From Mycobacteriales bacterium (lineage in GTDB: Bacteria; Actinomycetota; Actinomycetes; Mycobacteriales; SCTD01), in assembly GCA_030447385.1 (NCBI GenBank), contig JAUJOY010000001.1, positions 288,465-352,464 on the forward strand: a DNA stretch of 64,000 bases, in the 5' to 3' direction. Below the pieces are notes generated by a model that searched no databases, was not told the DNA's origin, and saw nothing but the letters and a program-made list of their open reading frames with translations. Both the position numbers and the translations under genes were made by a program. How positions within the stretch are numbered: the stretch's first letter is position 1; each line of letters opens with the position of its first letter. Shown here piece by piece: positions 1 to 7,244 of the stretch.

Positions 1-309
1 ACGGTGCTGCTCGTCGTGCCCCAGGAGGTGCGCGCCGCCGCCGCCGCCGCGCGGGCCGCGGCTCCGCTCGCGATGCTGTGCCCCGACCTGCGCCTGGTCA
101 CCAGGGGGCCGGCTCCCTCCGGGCTGACCGGGGAGCACGTCGCCGGCGCGCTCAGGCTGCCCCTGCTGGCCGAGCTTCGTCCCGAGCCCGGTCTGGAGCT
201 CGCCCTCGAGCGGGGGCAGCCCCCGGCGCGGAGGGGACGGAGCCCGCTGTCGACGATGTGCGAGCAGCTTCTCGACGACCTCCTCGCCCGGGAGGGACGG
301 GCCGCGTGA
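1..309 (+). CDS. ssd: Septum-site-determining (Ssd/CpaE-like) protein, C-terminal part
   Basis: The gene enters the window already open, so only the last 102 codons are seen, ending with TGA at 307-309. The visible residues (VVPQEVRA, LVTRGPAPSGLT, LRPEPGLELALERG, a C-terminal LLDDLL) resemble the tail of the actinobacterial Ssd proteins. These are MinD/CpaE-like P-loop ATPases encoded immediately upstream of tadA (Rv3660c in M. tuberculosis) and linked to Flp pilus placement and septum regulation. The nucleotide-binding part lies outside the window. Its stop overlaps the GTG of the next gene (GTGA), so the two are probably translated together. The family call rests on the tail plus gene order. 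Confidence 0.72.
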   Translation, partial: TVLLVVPQEVRAAAAAARAAAPLAMLCPDLRLVTRGPAPSGLTGEHVAGALRLPLLAELRPEPGLELALERGQPPARRGRSPLSTMCEQLLDDLLAREGRAA

Positions 310-1403
310 CGTCCTTCACGCCGGGGGACCGCGACGTCGAGCCGGACCTGCTCGACCGGGTGCGGCGCCGGGTCGCCGGGTCCGGGAGCGCGCCCAGCGC
401 CGCTCTGGTGGCCGCGGCCCTGCGGGAGGAGGGAGGTGCGCTGCGGGGCGAGACCGCCCTGCGGTCGGTGCTGTCCGCCTTGCAGAGCGAGATCGTCGGG
501 GCCGGACCGCTCGAACCGCTGCTGCGCGACGCGTCGGTCACCGACGTCCTCGTCAACGGCCCGGCCGAGGTCTGGGTGGACCGCGGCGACGGGCTGAGGC
601 GGGCTGCGGTGCGCTTCGCCGACGACGCCGCCGTACGCCGCCTCGCCCAGCGGCTGGCGGCCCCCAGCGGGCGCCGGCTCGACGACGCCCAGCCCTGGGT
701 GGATGCCCGCCTGGACAACGGGGTGCGCCTGCACGCGGTCCTGCCGCCAGTGGCGCCCGGCGGCACCTGCCTGTCCCTGCGCATCCCGCGGCCCCGCGTC
801 TTCACGCTGGACGAGCTGGTCTCGGCAGGAACCGTGCCGCCGGACGGCGCAGCCCTGCTGGCGCGGGTGGTGGCGTCCCGGGCCGCCTTCCTCATCACCG
901 GAGGCACGGGTACGGGCAAGACGACCCTGCTGTCGGCGTTGCTGAGCCTGGTCGACCCCGCTGACCGTCTGCTGATGGTCGAGGACGCCGGGGAGCTGGC
1001 GCCCGCACACCCGCACGTCGTACGCCTCGAGGCCCGCCCGGCCAACGTGGAGGGCGCCGGTGCCGTGACGCTGTGTGATCTGGTGCGGCAGTCCCTGCGC
1101 ATGCGGCCGGACCGCGTCGTGGTCGGGGAGGTGCGCGGGCCCGCCCGGCTCGAGGCACTGGCCGCGCTGGCCGGGTTGGGGCGGCAGGCGCTGCACAGCC
1201 AGCTGGCCTCCGGGCTCCGGCTGGCTGTCCACCTGGCGCGGGACCGCGACAGCGGGCGGCGCCGCCTGACCGAGGTCTGCGTGCTCGAGCGGGCCGGGGA
1301 CGGGCTGGTGCGGGCCGAGCCGGCGTGGAGCTGGGACGGCCGATCACCGGGCGGCAAGGCGGGCCGGGGCGAGGCCCTGCTGGCGGAGCTGGTCGGCGCG
1401 TGA
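306..1403 (+). CDS. tadA: TadA/CpaF-type secretion ATPase, lacking the histidine box
   Basis: GTG at 306 overlaps the stop of the upstream gene and gives 365 aa. This is the motor ATPase expected to power assembly of Flp/type IVb pili at the inner face of the membrane. The N-terminal part carries the usual PLEPLL..TDVLVNGP region (roughly residues 60-85). The Walker A loop GGTGTGKTT is at about 198-206, followed by VEDAGEL and the arginine-rich SLRMRPDRVVVGEVRG stretch. Directly after GEVRG the protein continues with PARLEALAALAGL. In family members about 29 residues, including the LLTALNTGH and HAN histidine box, lie between these points. The reading frame is intact, so this is a clean in-frame loss and the enzyme is probably impaired. 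Confidence 0.85.
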   Translation: MTSFTPGDRDVEPDLLDRVRRRVAGSGSAPSAALVAAALREEGGALRGETALRSVLSALQSEIVGAGPLEPLLRDASVTDVLVNGPAEVWVDRGDGLRRAAVRFADDAAVRRLAQRLAAPSGRRLDDAQPWVDARLDNGVRLHAVLPPVAPGGTCLSLRIPRPRVFTLDELVSAGTVPPDGAALLARVVASRAAFLITGGTGTGKTTLLSALLSLVDPADRLLMVEDAGELAPAHPHVVRLEARPANVEGAGAVTLCDLVRQSLRMRPDRVVVGEVRGPARLEALAALAGLGRQALHSQLASGLRLAVHLARDRDSGRRRLTEVCVLERAGDGLVRAEPAWSWDGRSPGGKAGRGEALLAELVGA

Positions 1404-1455
1404 GGGCGACCTCGCCGGAGGTCCCGCCGCCGCCTCAGGTCCCTGCGGCGCCGAC

Positions 1456-2301
1456 GTGACGGGCCTGTCCTCGGTCGCCGCGGTCACTCTGGCCGCGGCC
1501 TCGGCAGCCTGCCTGGTCGGCGTGCCGCCGCCGGGTGCCCTGCGCCTCTCGGGGCTGCGGAGCTCCCGCTCACCTGCCCGGCCCCGCCTGCAGGTCTGGT
1601 ACGTCGCCGGGCCTGCGGCCTTCGCCGTCCTCGTGCTGGTCGGTCCGGTGGGTGCGCTGCTCGGGGTGCTTGCGGTGCTCGCACTGCAGCACGTAGGACA
1701 GGCCCGTCGCCACGCGGCCGTACGCCGCGACGAGCGCCGTCGGGCCGTGCAGGCCTGCGCCGCGCTGGCTGCCGAGCTGCGGGCTGGACGCTCCGCCGCA
1801 ACCGCGCTCACCGTCGCCGCCGATCTCGCCTCCGGGCCCAGCCGGAACGCGCTCCAGGACGCGGCGGGGGCCGCTCGCCTGGGCCATGACGTGGCGGGCG
1901 CACTGCTGCGGGAAGCAACGGGCGCCGGACCGCGCAGGCCCGACAGGGCGAGCGCCGTGCCGGAGGTGCTCCGTGCGCTGGCCGCCTGTTGGGCCGTCTG
2001 CTCGGCCTCCGGCAGCGGCCTCGCCTGTGCCGTCGACCGCCTGGAGGAGGGCCTTCGGGCCGACCAGGAGCGTCGTCGGGCGGTGGAGGCCGAGCTGGCG
2101 GGGCCTCGCGCCACCGCCGGGTTGCTGGCGGTCCTGCCCGCTGCCGGCTTCCTGCTGGCCGCCGGACTCGGGGCGGCCCCCGTGGCGGTGCTGTTCGGCA
2201 CGCCCCTCGGCCTGGCGTGCCTCAGCGCGGGGCTGCTCCTCGACGGGCTCGGCCTGCTGTGGACGTCCCGCCTCGTGGCGCGGGCCGGCGGGAGGAGCTG
2301 A
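1456..2301 (+). CDS. tadB: TadB-like type II/IV secretion system membrane protein
   Basis: A 281-aa GspF/TadB-type inner-membrane platform protein for Flp pilus assembly. Hydrophobic segments occur near residues 50-75 and again at about 218-265. A cytoplasmic stretch between them carries the typical RAGRSAATAL and AACWAVCSASGSGLA motifs and DRLEEGLRADQERRRAVEAELAGPRAT. GTG at 1456 is used; no other in-frame start lies close to the tadA stop, leaving a 52-bp gap. It is followed after one base by the tadC start, consistent with one pilus operon. Confidence 0.8.
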   Translation: MTGLSSVAAVTLAAASAACLVGVPPPGALRLSGLRSSRSPARPRLQVWYVAGPAAFAVLVLVGPVGALLGVLAVLALQHVGQARRHAAVRRDERRRAVQACAALAAELRAGRSAATALTVAADLASGPSRNALQDAAGAARLGHDVAGALLREATGAGPRRPDRASAVPEVLRALAACWAVCSASGSGLACAVDRLEEGLRADQERRRAVEAELAGPRATAGLLAVLPAAGFLLAAGLGAAPVAVLFGTPLGLACLSAGLLLDGLGLLWTSRLVARAGGRS

Positions 2302-2302
2302 G

Positions 2303-3060
2303 GTGTCACCACAGGTGGCCGCGCCGCTGGCTGCGGTGCTGACCGGGCTTGCCGTCCTCGCGCTGGGCCACCGGACGGACAGCCGCCGGCTCGCGGAGGC
2401 GCTGCCGCCTGTCGCCGGCACCGCCCGGCCCGCCGTGCGCCCTGCGCCGGTCCGCGCCGCCTTCGTGCTGGCGGGCGTGGGTGTGGCGGTGCTGGTCTCC
2501 GGCCCGCCAGGTCTCGTCCTCGGGCTGGCCGTGGCCGCGATGGGACCCGAGCTGCTGGGCCGCCTGGAGTCGCGCGAGCAGCGGGCCGAACGCGAGCAGC
2601 TGGCCGCGGACCTTCCGCTGCTGCTCGATCTGCTGTCCGCCTGCCTGACCGGTGGCGCCGCGCTGTCCCGGGCGGCGGAGGCCGTGGCTGCCGCCGTCCC
2701 AGGTCCTGCCGGGCGGCGCCTCGCGGCTGTGGGCTCGGCCCTGGCGGTAGGAACGGCTCCGCCCGAGGCGTGGCGTCTGCTTGCCGGAGCGGGGGCCACC
2801 GCTCGCGGTGAGGCCCCCCGGCTGCCGCGGCGCGGGTGCTGGCGCGCGCTGCTGACGGCGGCGCTCCGGTGGCTTCGGCGGTGTCACGGCTGGCCGCCGA
2901 GGCAAGAGCAGAGGCCCGCGCCCGGGGTGAGCAGGCCGCACGCCGGGTCGGTGTGCTCGCTGTCGCTCCGCTCGGCCTGTGCTTCCTGCCGGCCTTCGTC
3001 CTGCTCGGGGTGGTTCCGGTCGTCGCCGGGCTGATCGGCCCGATGCTCGCCTCCTTCTGA
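2303..3060 (+). pseudogene. tadC: TadC-like pilus membrane protein, frameshifted at a C6 run
   Basis: From GTG at 2303 one frame encodes the N-terminal two thirds of a TadC/GspF-domain protein, including LAADLPLLLDLLSACLTGGAALSRA and EAWRLLAGAG. Near 2814-2819 (six C residues) homology stops. The remaining TadC sequence (ARVLARAADGGAPVASAVSRL, then a C-terminal membrane segment containing LGLCFLPAFVLLGVVPVV) continues in another frame to TGA at 3058-3060. Adding one C to the run would restore a continuous frame of about 252 aa. As given, the first frame runs on to 3034 as nonsense. This is either a true inactivating mutation or a homopolymer sequencing error. TadC normally pairs with TadB. 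Confidence 0.7.
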
Positions 3061-3221
3061 CCCTCGGCGCGGCGCCGCGCAGCCGGGTCCGCAGCCCGAG
3101 CGTCCACAGATGCCTTCTCGCCCCTGGGCAGCGCAACCTCTGCGCAGCAGCCTATCTGGTGTCGGGCACCCGCCCGCCGATCCACCGCCCGGCTCTCGCG
3201 GGCGCCGTCCAGGAGGTCCCC

Positions 3222-3449
3222 ATGTTCGCCCGCCACGCCACACGCACCACCCCCCGTCGAGCTGACGTCCGCCTCGAGACCATGCGGTCCGGGGAGGGCG
3301 ACGACGGCATGTCCACCGCCGAGTACGCCGTGGGCACGGTCGCCGCCGCCGGGTTCGCCGGCATCCTCTGGAAGATCCTCACGAGCGAGTGGGTCCTCGA
3401 GCTGATCAAGACGATCCTCACCAAGGCGTTCGACCTGTCGTTCCTCTGA
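3222..3449 (+). CDS. Flp-type pilin-like small protein (DUF4244)
   Basis: A 75-aa protein starting at ATG 3222 with an ideal AGGAGG (3211-3216). It ends with one hydrophobic helix. The sequence DG-MSTAEYAVGT matches the class IVb prepilin cleavage pattern: Gly before the cut, then Glu at +5 and Tyr at +6 of the mature chain. The mature part (AAAGFAGILWKILTSEWV) is typical of the actinobacterial DUF4244 family that replaces Flp in these operons. It would be processed by a TadV-type peptidase, not visible here, and polymerised by TadABC. The 161 bases before it hold no other gene. Confidence 0.85.
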   Translation: MFARHATRTTPRRADVRLETMRSGEGDDGMSTAEYAVGTVAAAGFAGILWKILTSEWVLELIKTILTKAFDLSFL

Positions 3450-3511
3450 CCGCTGCCCAGCGCTCGGACCGGTGCAGCGTGCGCCGGTCCGAGCTCGACC
3501 GGAGGTGGCCT

Positions 3512-3973
3512 GTGCGAGCTCGTCCGTTCCACGACAAGCAGTTCCACGACAAGCAGGGCGGCGTGGTGACCAGGCACCGGCCGGTGCAGCCACGCAGCTC
3601 CCGTCGGCCGACGGGCAGCAGGTCCGGCCAGGCCGGCAGCGTCACCGCTGAGACCGCGGTCATCCTCCCCCTCCTGCTCGTCGTCCTGACGGCCGCGATC
3701 AGCGTCCTCGCGATCGTCGGCGCGCAGCTGCGCTGCGTGGACGCCGCCAGGTCGGCCGCCCGGGTCGCGGCCCGGGGGGACTCTCTCGACCTGGTCCGCA
3801 GCACCGGCGAGCGGTCCGCCCCCGCCGGAGCCGCCGTTCGCCTGATCTCCACCGCCGACACGGTGGAGGTGGTGATCACGGCTGAGGTCCGCCCGCTGGG
3901 CGGGGCCTTGCGCATCGTGCCGGTGGTGGCGGTTCGCGGCCGCGCGGTGGCCGCCCGCGAAGCAGCGCCGTGA
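3512..3973 (+). CDS. tadE: TadE-family minor pilin
   Basis: From GTG at 3512 (GGAGGTGG at 3501-3508) a 153-aa product is read. Residues near 45-80 form the TadE signature: GSVTAETAVILPLLLVVL followed by QLRCVDAARSAARVAARGD. This is a single membrane anchor preceded by the Glu of the pilin-like motif. The rest is a short extracytoplasmic domain. In-frame GTG codons at 3563 and 3566 are alternative starts that would drop an odd N-terminus in which FHDKQ is duplicated by a 15-bp tandem repeat (3526-3555). The stop overlaps a GTG at 3970. Confidence 0.78.
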   Translation: MRARPFHDKQFHDKQGGVVTRHRPVQPRSSRRPTGSRSGQAGSVTAETAVILPLLLVVLTAAISVLAIVGAQLRCVDAARSAARVAARGDSLDLVRSTGERSAPAGAAVRLISTADTVEVVITAEVRPLGGALRIVPVVAVRGRAVAAREAAP

Positions 3974-4055
3974 GCCGGCGAGCTGTTGCCGGCGGGATCC
4001 CGGACACCGCTGGGCACGGTGTCTGCTCCGGGATCGCTGCCGCGGCCAGAGCGGC

Positions 4056-4595
4056 GTGGCCGTCGTCCTGGTGCTCTCGCTGGCCGCAGTTCTCGGCCTG
4101 GTCGGGGCAGGCTCCGCCAGCCTCGCCGCCGTCGCCGTCGCGCGCCAGCGGGCCGCCTCCGCCGCCGACCTCGCCGCGCTCGCCGCCGCGGAACGCGCGC
4201 TGGATGGCCAGCAGGCCGCCTGCCAGCGGGCATCGTCGGTCGCCCGGCTCGCCGGCGCCCACCTTCGCACCTGCAGCCTCGCGGGCGATGTGGCCGACAT
4301 CCTGGCGGAGGTGCGCCCACACGGGTGGCTCGGCCGGCTCGGCGTCGCCGCCGCCCGCGCCCGGGCGGGACCCGCAGCGCCGACCCCCGGCGCAAGCCTC
4401 AGATCTGCGTCGGCGCCCACGAAGACCGGGCGCCGCGGGGGTGGGGTGCGCGAGGGGGGAGTTGAACCCCCACGTCCTTTCGGACACACGGACCTGAACC
4501 GTGCGCGTCTGCCATTCCGCCACTCGCGCGAGTGCGATCCGCAGGCTAGCACCAGCGCCGCGACGCGCCCGGCGCCGCAGCGCAGGCGGATATGA
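4056..4595 (+). CDS. TadE-like (Rv3654c-type) protein, boundaries disrupted
   Basis: The frame beginning at GTG 4056 encodes AVVLVLSLAAVLGLVGAGSAS followed by ARQRAASAADLAALAAAERAL, the hallmark of Rv3654c-like helix-plus-tail proteins that close Tad operons. There is no Shine-Dalgarno before 4056. The homologous reading (RGQSGVAVV) already starts upstream without an in-frame ATG, GTG or TTG, while the coupled GTG at 3970 is in a different frame. At the other end no stop follows the usual ARARAGPA ending, so the frame runs antisense through the whole tRNA-Leu to 4595. A start-proximal frameshift and loss of the normal stop are the simplest reading; the true protein probably covers only about 4000-4375. 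Confidence 0.5.
   Translation: MAVVLVLSLAAVLGLVGAGSASLAAVAVARQRAASAADLAALAAAERALDGQQAACQRASSVARLAGAHLRTCSLAGDVADILAEVRPHGWLGRLGVAAARARAGPAAPTPGASLRSASAPTKTGRRGGGVREGGVEPPRPFGHTDLNRARLPFRHSRECDPQASTSAATRPAPQRRRI
4447..4529 (-). tRNA. tRNA-Leu(CAG)
   Basis: An 83-nt class II tRNA is read on the minus strand. The acceptor stem GCGCGAG pairs with CTCGCGC and has discriminator A. The anticodon stem CACGG/CCGTG encloses loop TTCAGGT, giving anticodon CAG. A variable arm (TGTCCGAAAGGACGT) and the T arm GGGGG-TTCAACT-CCCCC follow. CCA is not encoded. A tRNA-Leu beside fhaA is conserved in many actinobacteria. Confidence 0.96.
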
Positions 4596-4622
4596 TCTCC
4601 GCCGACAGGGAAGGGGACCGGC

Positions 4623-5321
4623 GTGGGAGTGCTGCAGCGCTTCGAGCGCCGACTCGAAGGCCTGGTCGAGGGCGCCTTCGCGAAGGTCTTCGGCGGGGTG
4701 GTCCAACCCGTCGAGGTGGCCGCAGCCCTGCAGCGCGAGGCCGCCGACAAGAAGCAGATCGTCGGCCACGGCCGCGTCCTGGTCCCCAACTCCTACGTCG
4801 TCGAGCTCGGCCAGAAGGACCTGGAGCGCTTCGCGGAGTGGGACGCCCAGCTGCGCACGGAGCTCGCGAGCATGCTCAAGGAGCACGCCGCCAACCAGGG
4901 ATGGTCGTTCGTCGGTGACGTCGCGGTGCGGTTCGAGCAGGCGGACGCGCTGGACACCGGCGTGTTCCGCGTACGCAGCACCGTGGTCAGCGAGCCGGTC
5001 GCAACGCCGGCGGCCCGCCTTTCCGGGCGGCCACGTCTCGTGCAGCCGGCCACCGGAGCCACCGCGGAGCGGATCGTCCCGCTCAGCCGCGGTGTCACCG
5101 TCGTCGGGCGGGGCGCGGAGGCCGACCTGCGCCTGCCCGACACCGGTGTCTCCCGGGCGCACGCCGAGGTGCACCTCGTCGGCGACCGGGTGCGCGTGGT
5201 CGACCTCGCCTCCACCAACGGGACCCTGGTCAACGGCAGGCGGGTCATCGAAGCCGAGCTGAGCGACGGCGACCGCCTCGACATCGGGGCCACCGCGCTG
5301 ATCTACCGGTCGAACAGCTGA
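4623..5321 (+). CDS. fhaA: FHA domain protein FhaA
   Basis: A 232-aa cytoplasmic adaptor. Residues 1-120 are the DUF3662/FhaA N-terminal domain (LQRFERRLEGLVEGAFAKVF). Residues about 155-225 form a forkhead-associated domain with the phosphothreonine-binding signature VGRGAEADLRL..VSRAHAEV..STNGT. In mycobacteria FhaA is phosphorylated by PknB and binds the phosphorylated pseudokinase region of MviN/MurJ. The linker is shorter than the roughly 300-residue linker of M. tuberculosis FhaA. GTG at 4623 follows AAGGGGA. It starts a run of seven mostly overlapping genes ending with pknB. Confidence 0.95.
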   Translation: MGVLQRFERRLEGLVEGAFAKVFGGVVQPVEVAAALQREAADKKQIVGHGRVLVPNSYVVELGQKDLERFAEWDAQLRTELASMLKEHAANQGWSFVGDVAVRFEQADALDTGVFRVRSTVVSEPVATPAARLSGRPRLVQPATGATAERIVPLSRGVTVVGRGAEADLRLPDTGVSRAHAEVHLVGDRVRVVDLASTNGTLVNGRRVIEAELSDGDRLDIGATALIYRSNS

Positions 5322-5812
5322 TGGGCAGCGCTCTGGTCGTCGCCGCCGTCAAGTTCGGCCTGCTCGCGGTCCTGTGGCTCTTCGTGATCTTCGCGTTCCG
5401 CACCATGCGCGGCGACCTGTCCGGCAGTCGAACCCCGACCCCCGCCGTCCCTCGGGTCACGTCGGCGGCCGCGCCCCGCATCCCGCCGACCCCGACGCCC
5501 GGGCGCAAGCCCATGCGCAGCTCCGCCAAGCGCCTGGTGGTGACGGAGGGGGCGCTCGCGGGCACCACCATCGGCCTCGGTGAGGAACCGGTGACGCTCG
5601 GGCGGGCGGACGACTCCACGCTCGTGCTCACCGACGACTACGCCAGCAGCCGGCACGCCCGACTGGTGCCCGGCGACGGCGTGTGGCTGGTCGAGGACCT
5701 CGGCTCGACCAACGGCACCTACCTGGGCCCCGACAAGGTCGTGCGCCCCACACCCGTCCCGCTCGGGCAGCCGATCCGCATCGGCAAGACCGTCCTCGAG
5801 CTGCGCCGATGA
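5321..5812 (+). CDS. fhaB: FHA domain protein FhaB/FipA
   Basis: A 163-aa protein with an N-terminal membrane helix (about residues 5-26), a proline-rich linker and a C-terminal FHA domain (VTLGRADDSTLVL..ASSRHARL..STNGTYLG). It corresponds to FhaB/FipA, which links FtsZ- and FtsQ-associated division to Ser/Thr kinase signalling in mycobacteria. Its ATG overlaps the fhaA stop (TGATG), so translation is coupled. Confidence 0.93.
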   Translation: MGSALVVAAVKFGLLAVLWLFVIFAFRTMRGDLSGSRTPTPAVPRVTSAAAPRIPPTPTPGRKPMRSSAKRLVVTEGALAGTTIGLGEEPVTLGRADDSTLVLTDDYASSRHARLVPGDGVWLVEDLGSTNGTYLGPDKVVRPTPVPLGQPIRIGKTVLELRR

Positions 5813-5870
5813 AGGCGTCGCTGATCGGGACGGCGCTTTCCCAGGCGGCGCTTCCCCGGGCTCGGCACCC

Positions 5871-7244
5871 GTGACCCTGGCACTGCGCTTCGCGGCCCGG
5901 TCGCACACCGGTCTGCTCCGCGAGGGGAACGAGGACTCCGTCTACGCCGGCCCGCGCGTGCTGGCCGTGGCCGACGGCATGGGCGGGCACGCCGCCGGCG
6001 AGGTGGCCAGCGCCGTCGCCATCGCCGCTCTCGCCCAGCTCGACGAGGACGCCCCCGGCAACGACCTGCTCGACGTGCTGCGCAACCGGGCCGTCGCCGC
6101 CAACGAGCACCTGCGGGACATGGTCAGCGGGGACCAGGCACTCGAGGGGATGGGCACGACCCTGACGGCGTTCCTGTTCGCCGGCTCGCGCCTCGGGATG
6201 CTGCACATCGGCGACTCCCGCGCCTACCTGCTGCGGGACGGGACGCTCACCCAGATCACGCACGACCACACCCTCGTGCAGACACTGGTCGACCAGGGCC
6301 GCATCAGCGAGGAGGAGGCGAGCACCCACCCGCAGCGCTCGCTGATCACGCGGGCGCTGGACGGCCGCGCCGGCATCGAGCCCGACCTGTCCGTACGCGA
6401 AGTGCGGGCCGGCGACCGCTACCTGCTCTGCACCGACGGCCTGACCGGTCCGGTCGGCAGGCTGCAGACCCTGCAGGAGGCGCTCGACCTGCCCGACCCG
6501 CAGGAGGCCTGCGACCGGCTGGTGCAGCTGGCCCTTCGCGGTGGCGGCCCGGACAACGTCACCGTCATCGTCGCCGACGTCGTCGACGCGGGCAGCTCCC
6601 GCTCGAGCCCACCCGTCGTGGCGGGCGCGGCGGCGGAGTCCCCGCAGAGCCCGCCCGACGGGGTCGCGGAGTCCTCGGCCGCGAGGGCGCGGGCGGCGGA
6701 GGGCCGCGACGTCCATCCACCGCCCCGACAGCCTGCGGCACCTGTGACGCCCGCGCCCCGCAGCTCCCGGCGGGGCGCTCTGCTCGTCGGCCTGGTCCTC
6801 GTGCTCCTGGTGGCCGGCGCAGGGACGACGTACGCCTATGTGCGCAACCAGTTCTACGTGGGGGTGGACGGCGGGCAGGTGGCCATCTTCCGTGGTGTGA
6901 CGGGGCAGGTCGCCGGCGTGCCGCTGTCGACCGTGGCCAAGCGCACCGACCTCGCCGCCGCCCGGGTGGACGCGCTCGCGAGCTCGCGGCTGGAGCGGGG
7001 CATCGTGGCGCGGGACCGGACCGACGCCGAGCAGATCGTCGCCCGGCTCGAGCAGTCGTTCCCGGTCGGCTGCTCGCGCAACGAGCTGTCGACTCCCGCG
7101 CCGACGCCTTCGCCGTCAGGCCCCACGACTTCCGCGCCGGTCACGGGTGCGCCACTGCCGGGCTCCACCCCGCTCGCGCAGGCCTCGCCCGGGCCCACCT
7201 CCGCACCAGGCTCGGCCACCCGCTGCCCCGCGGGGACGTCGTGA
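5871..7244 (+). CDS. pstP: Ser/Thr protein phosphatase PstP (PP2C family)
   Basis: A 457-aa membrane-anchored phosphatase that reverses PknA/PknB phosphorylation. Residues 1-240 are the PPM/PP2C domain with metal-binding motifs EGNEDS, DGMGGH, GDSRAYL, CTDGL and GPDNVT. A disordered Pro/Ala-rich segment precedes one membrane helix at about 303-325. A roughly 130-residue extracytoplasmic tail rich in Pro, Ser and Thr follows, as in M. tuberculosis PstP. GTG at 5871 is the first start after a 58-bp gap; the end overlaps rodA (GTGA). Confidence 0.96.
   Translation: MTLALRFAARSHTGLLREGNEDSVYAGPRVLAVADGMGGHAAGEVASAVAIAALAQLDEDAPGNDLLDVLRNRAVAANEHLRDMVSGDQALEGMGTTLTAFLFAGSRLGMLHIGDSRAYLLRDGTLTQITHDHTLVQTLVDQGRISEEEASTHPQRSLITRALDGRAGIEPDLSVREVRAGDRYLLCTDGLTGPVGRLQTLQEALDLPDPQEACDRLVQLALRGGGPDNVTVIVADVVDAGSSRSSPPVVAGAAAESPQSPPDGVAESSAARARAAEGRDVHPPPRQPAAPVTPAPRSSRRGALLVGLVLVLLVAGAGTTYAYVRNQFYVGVDGGQVAIFRGVTGQVAGVPLSTVAKRTDLAAARVDALASSRLERGIVARDRTDAEQIVARLEQSFPVGCSRNELSTPAPTPSPSGPTTSAPVTGAPLPGSTPLAQASPGPTSAPGSATRCPAGTS

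Noticed and set aside
152-1357. Long minus-strand open frame opposite tadA
   Set aside because: Arg/Ser/Pro-rich composition, no domain, fully antisense to the recognisable TadA; a typical shadow frame in very GC-rich DNA.
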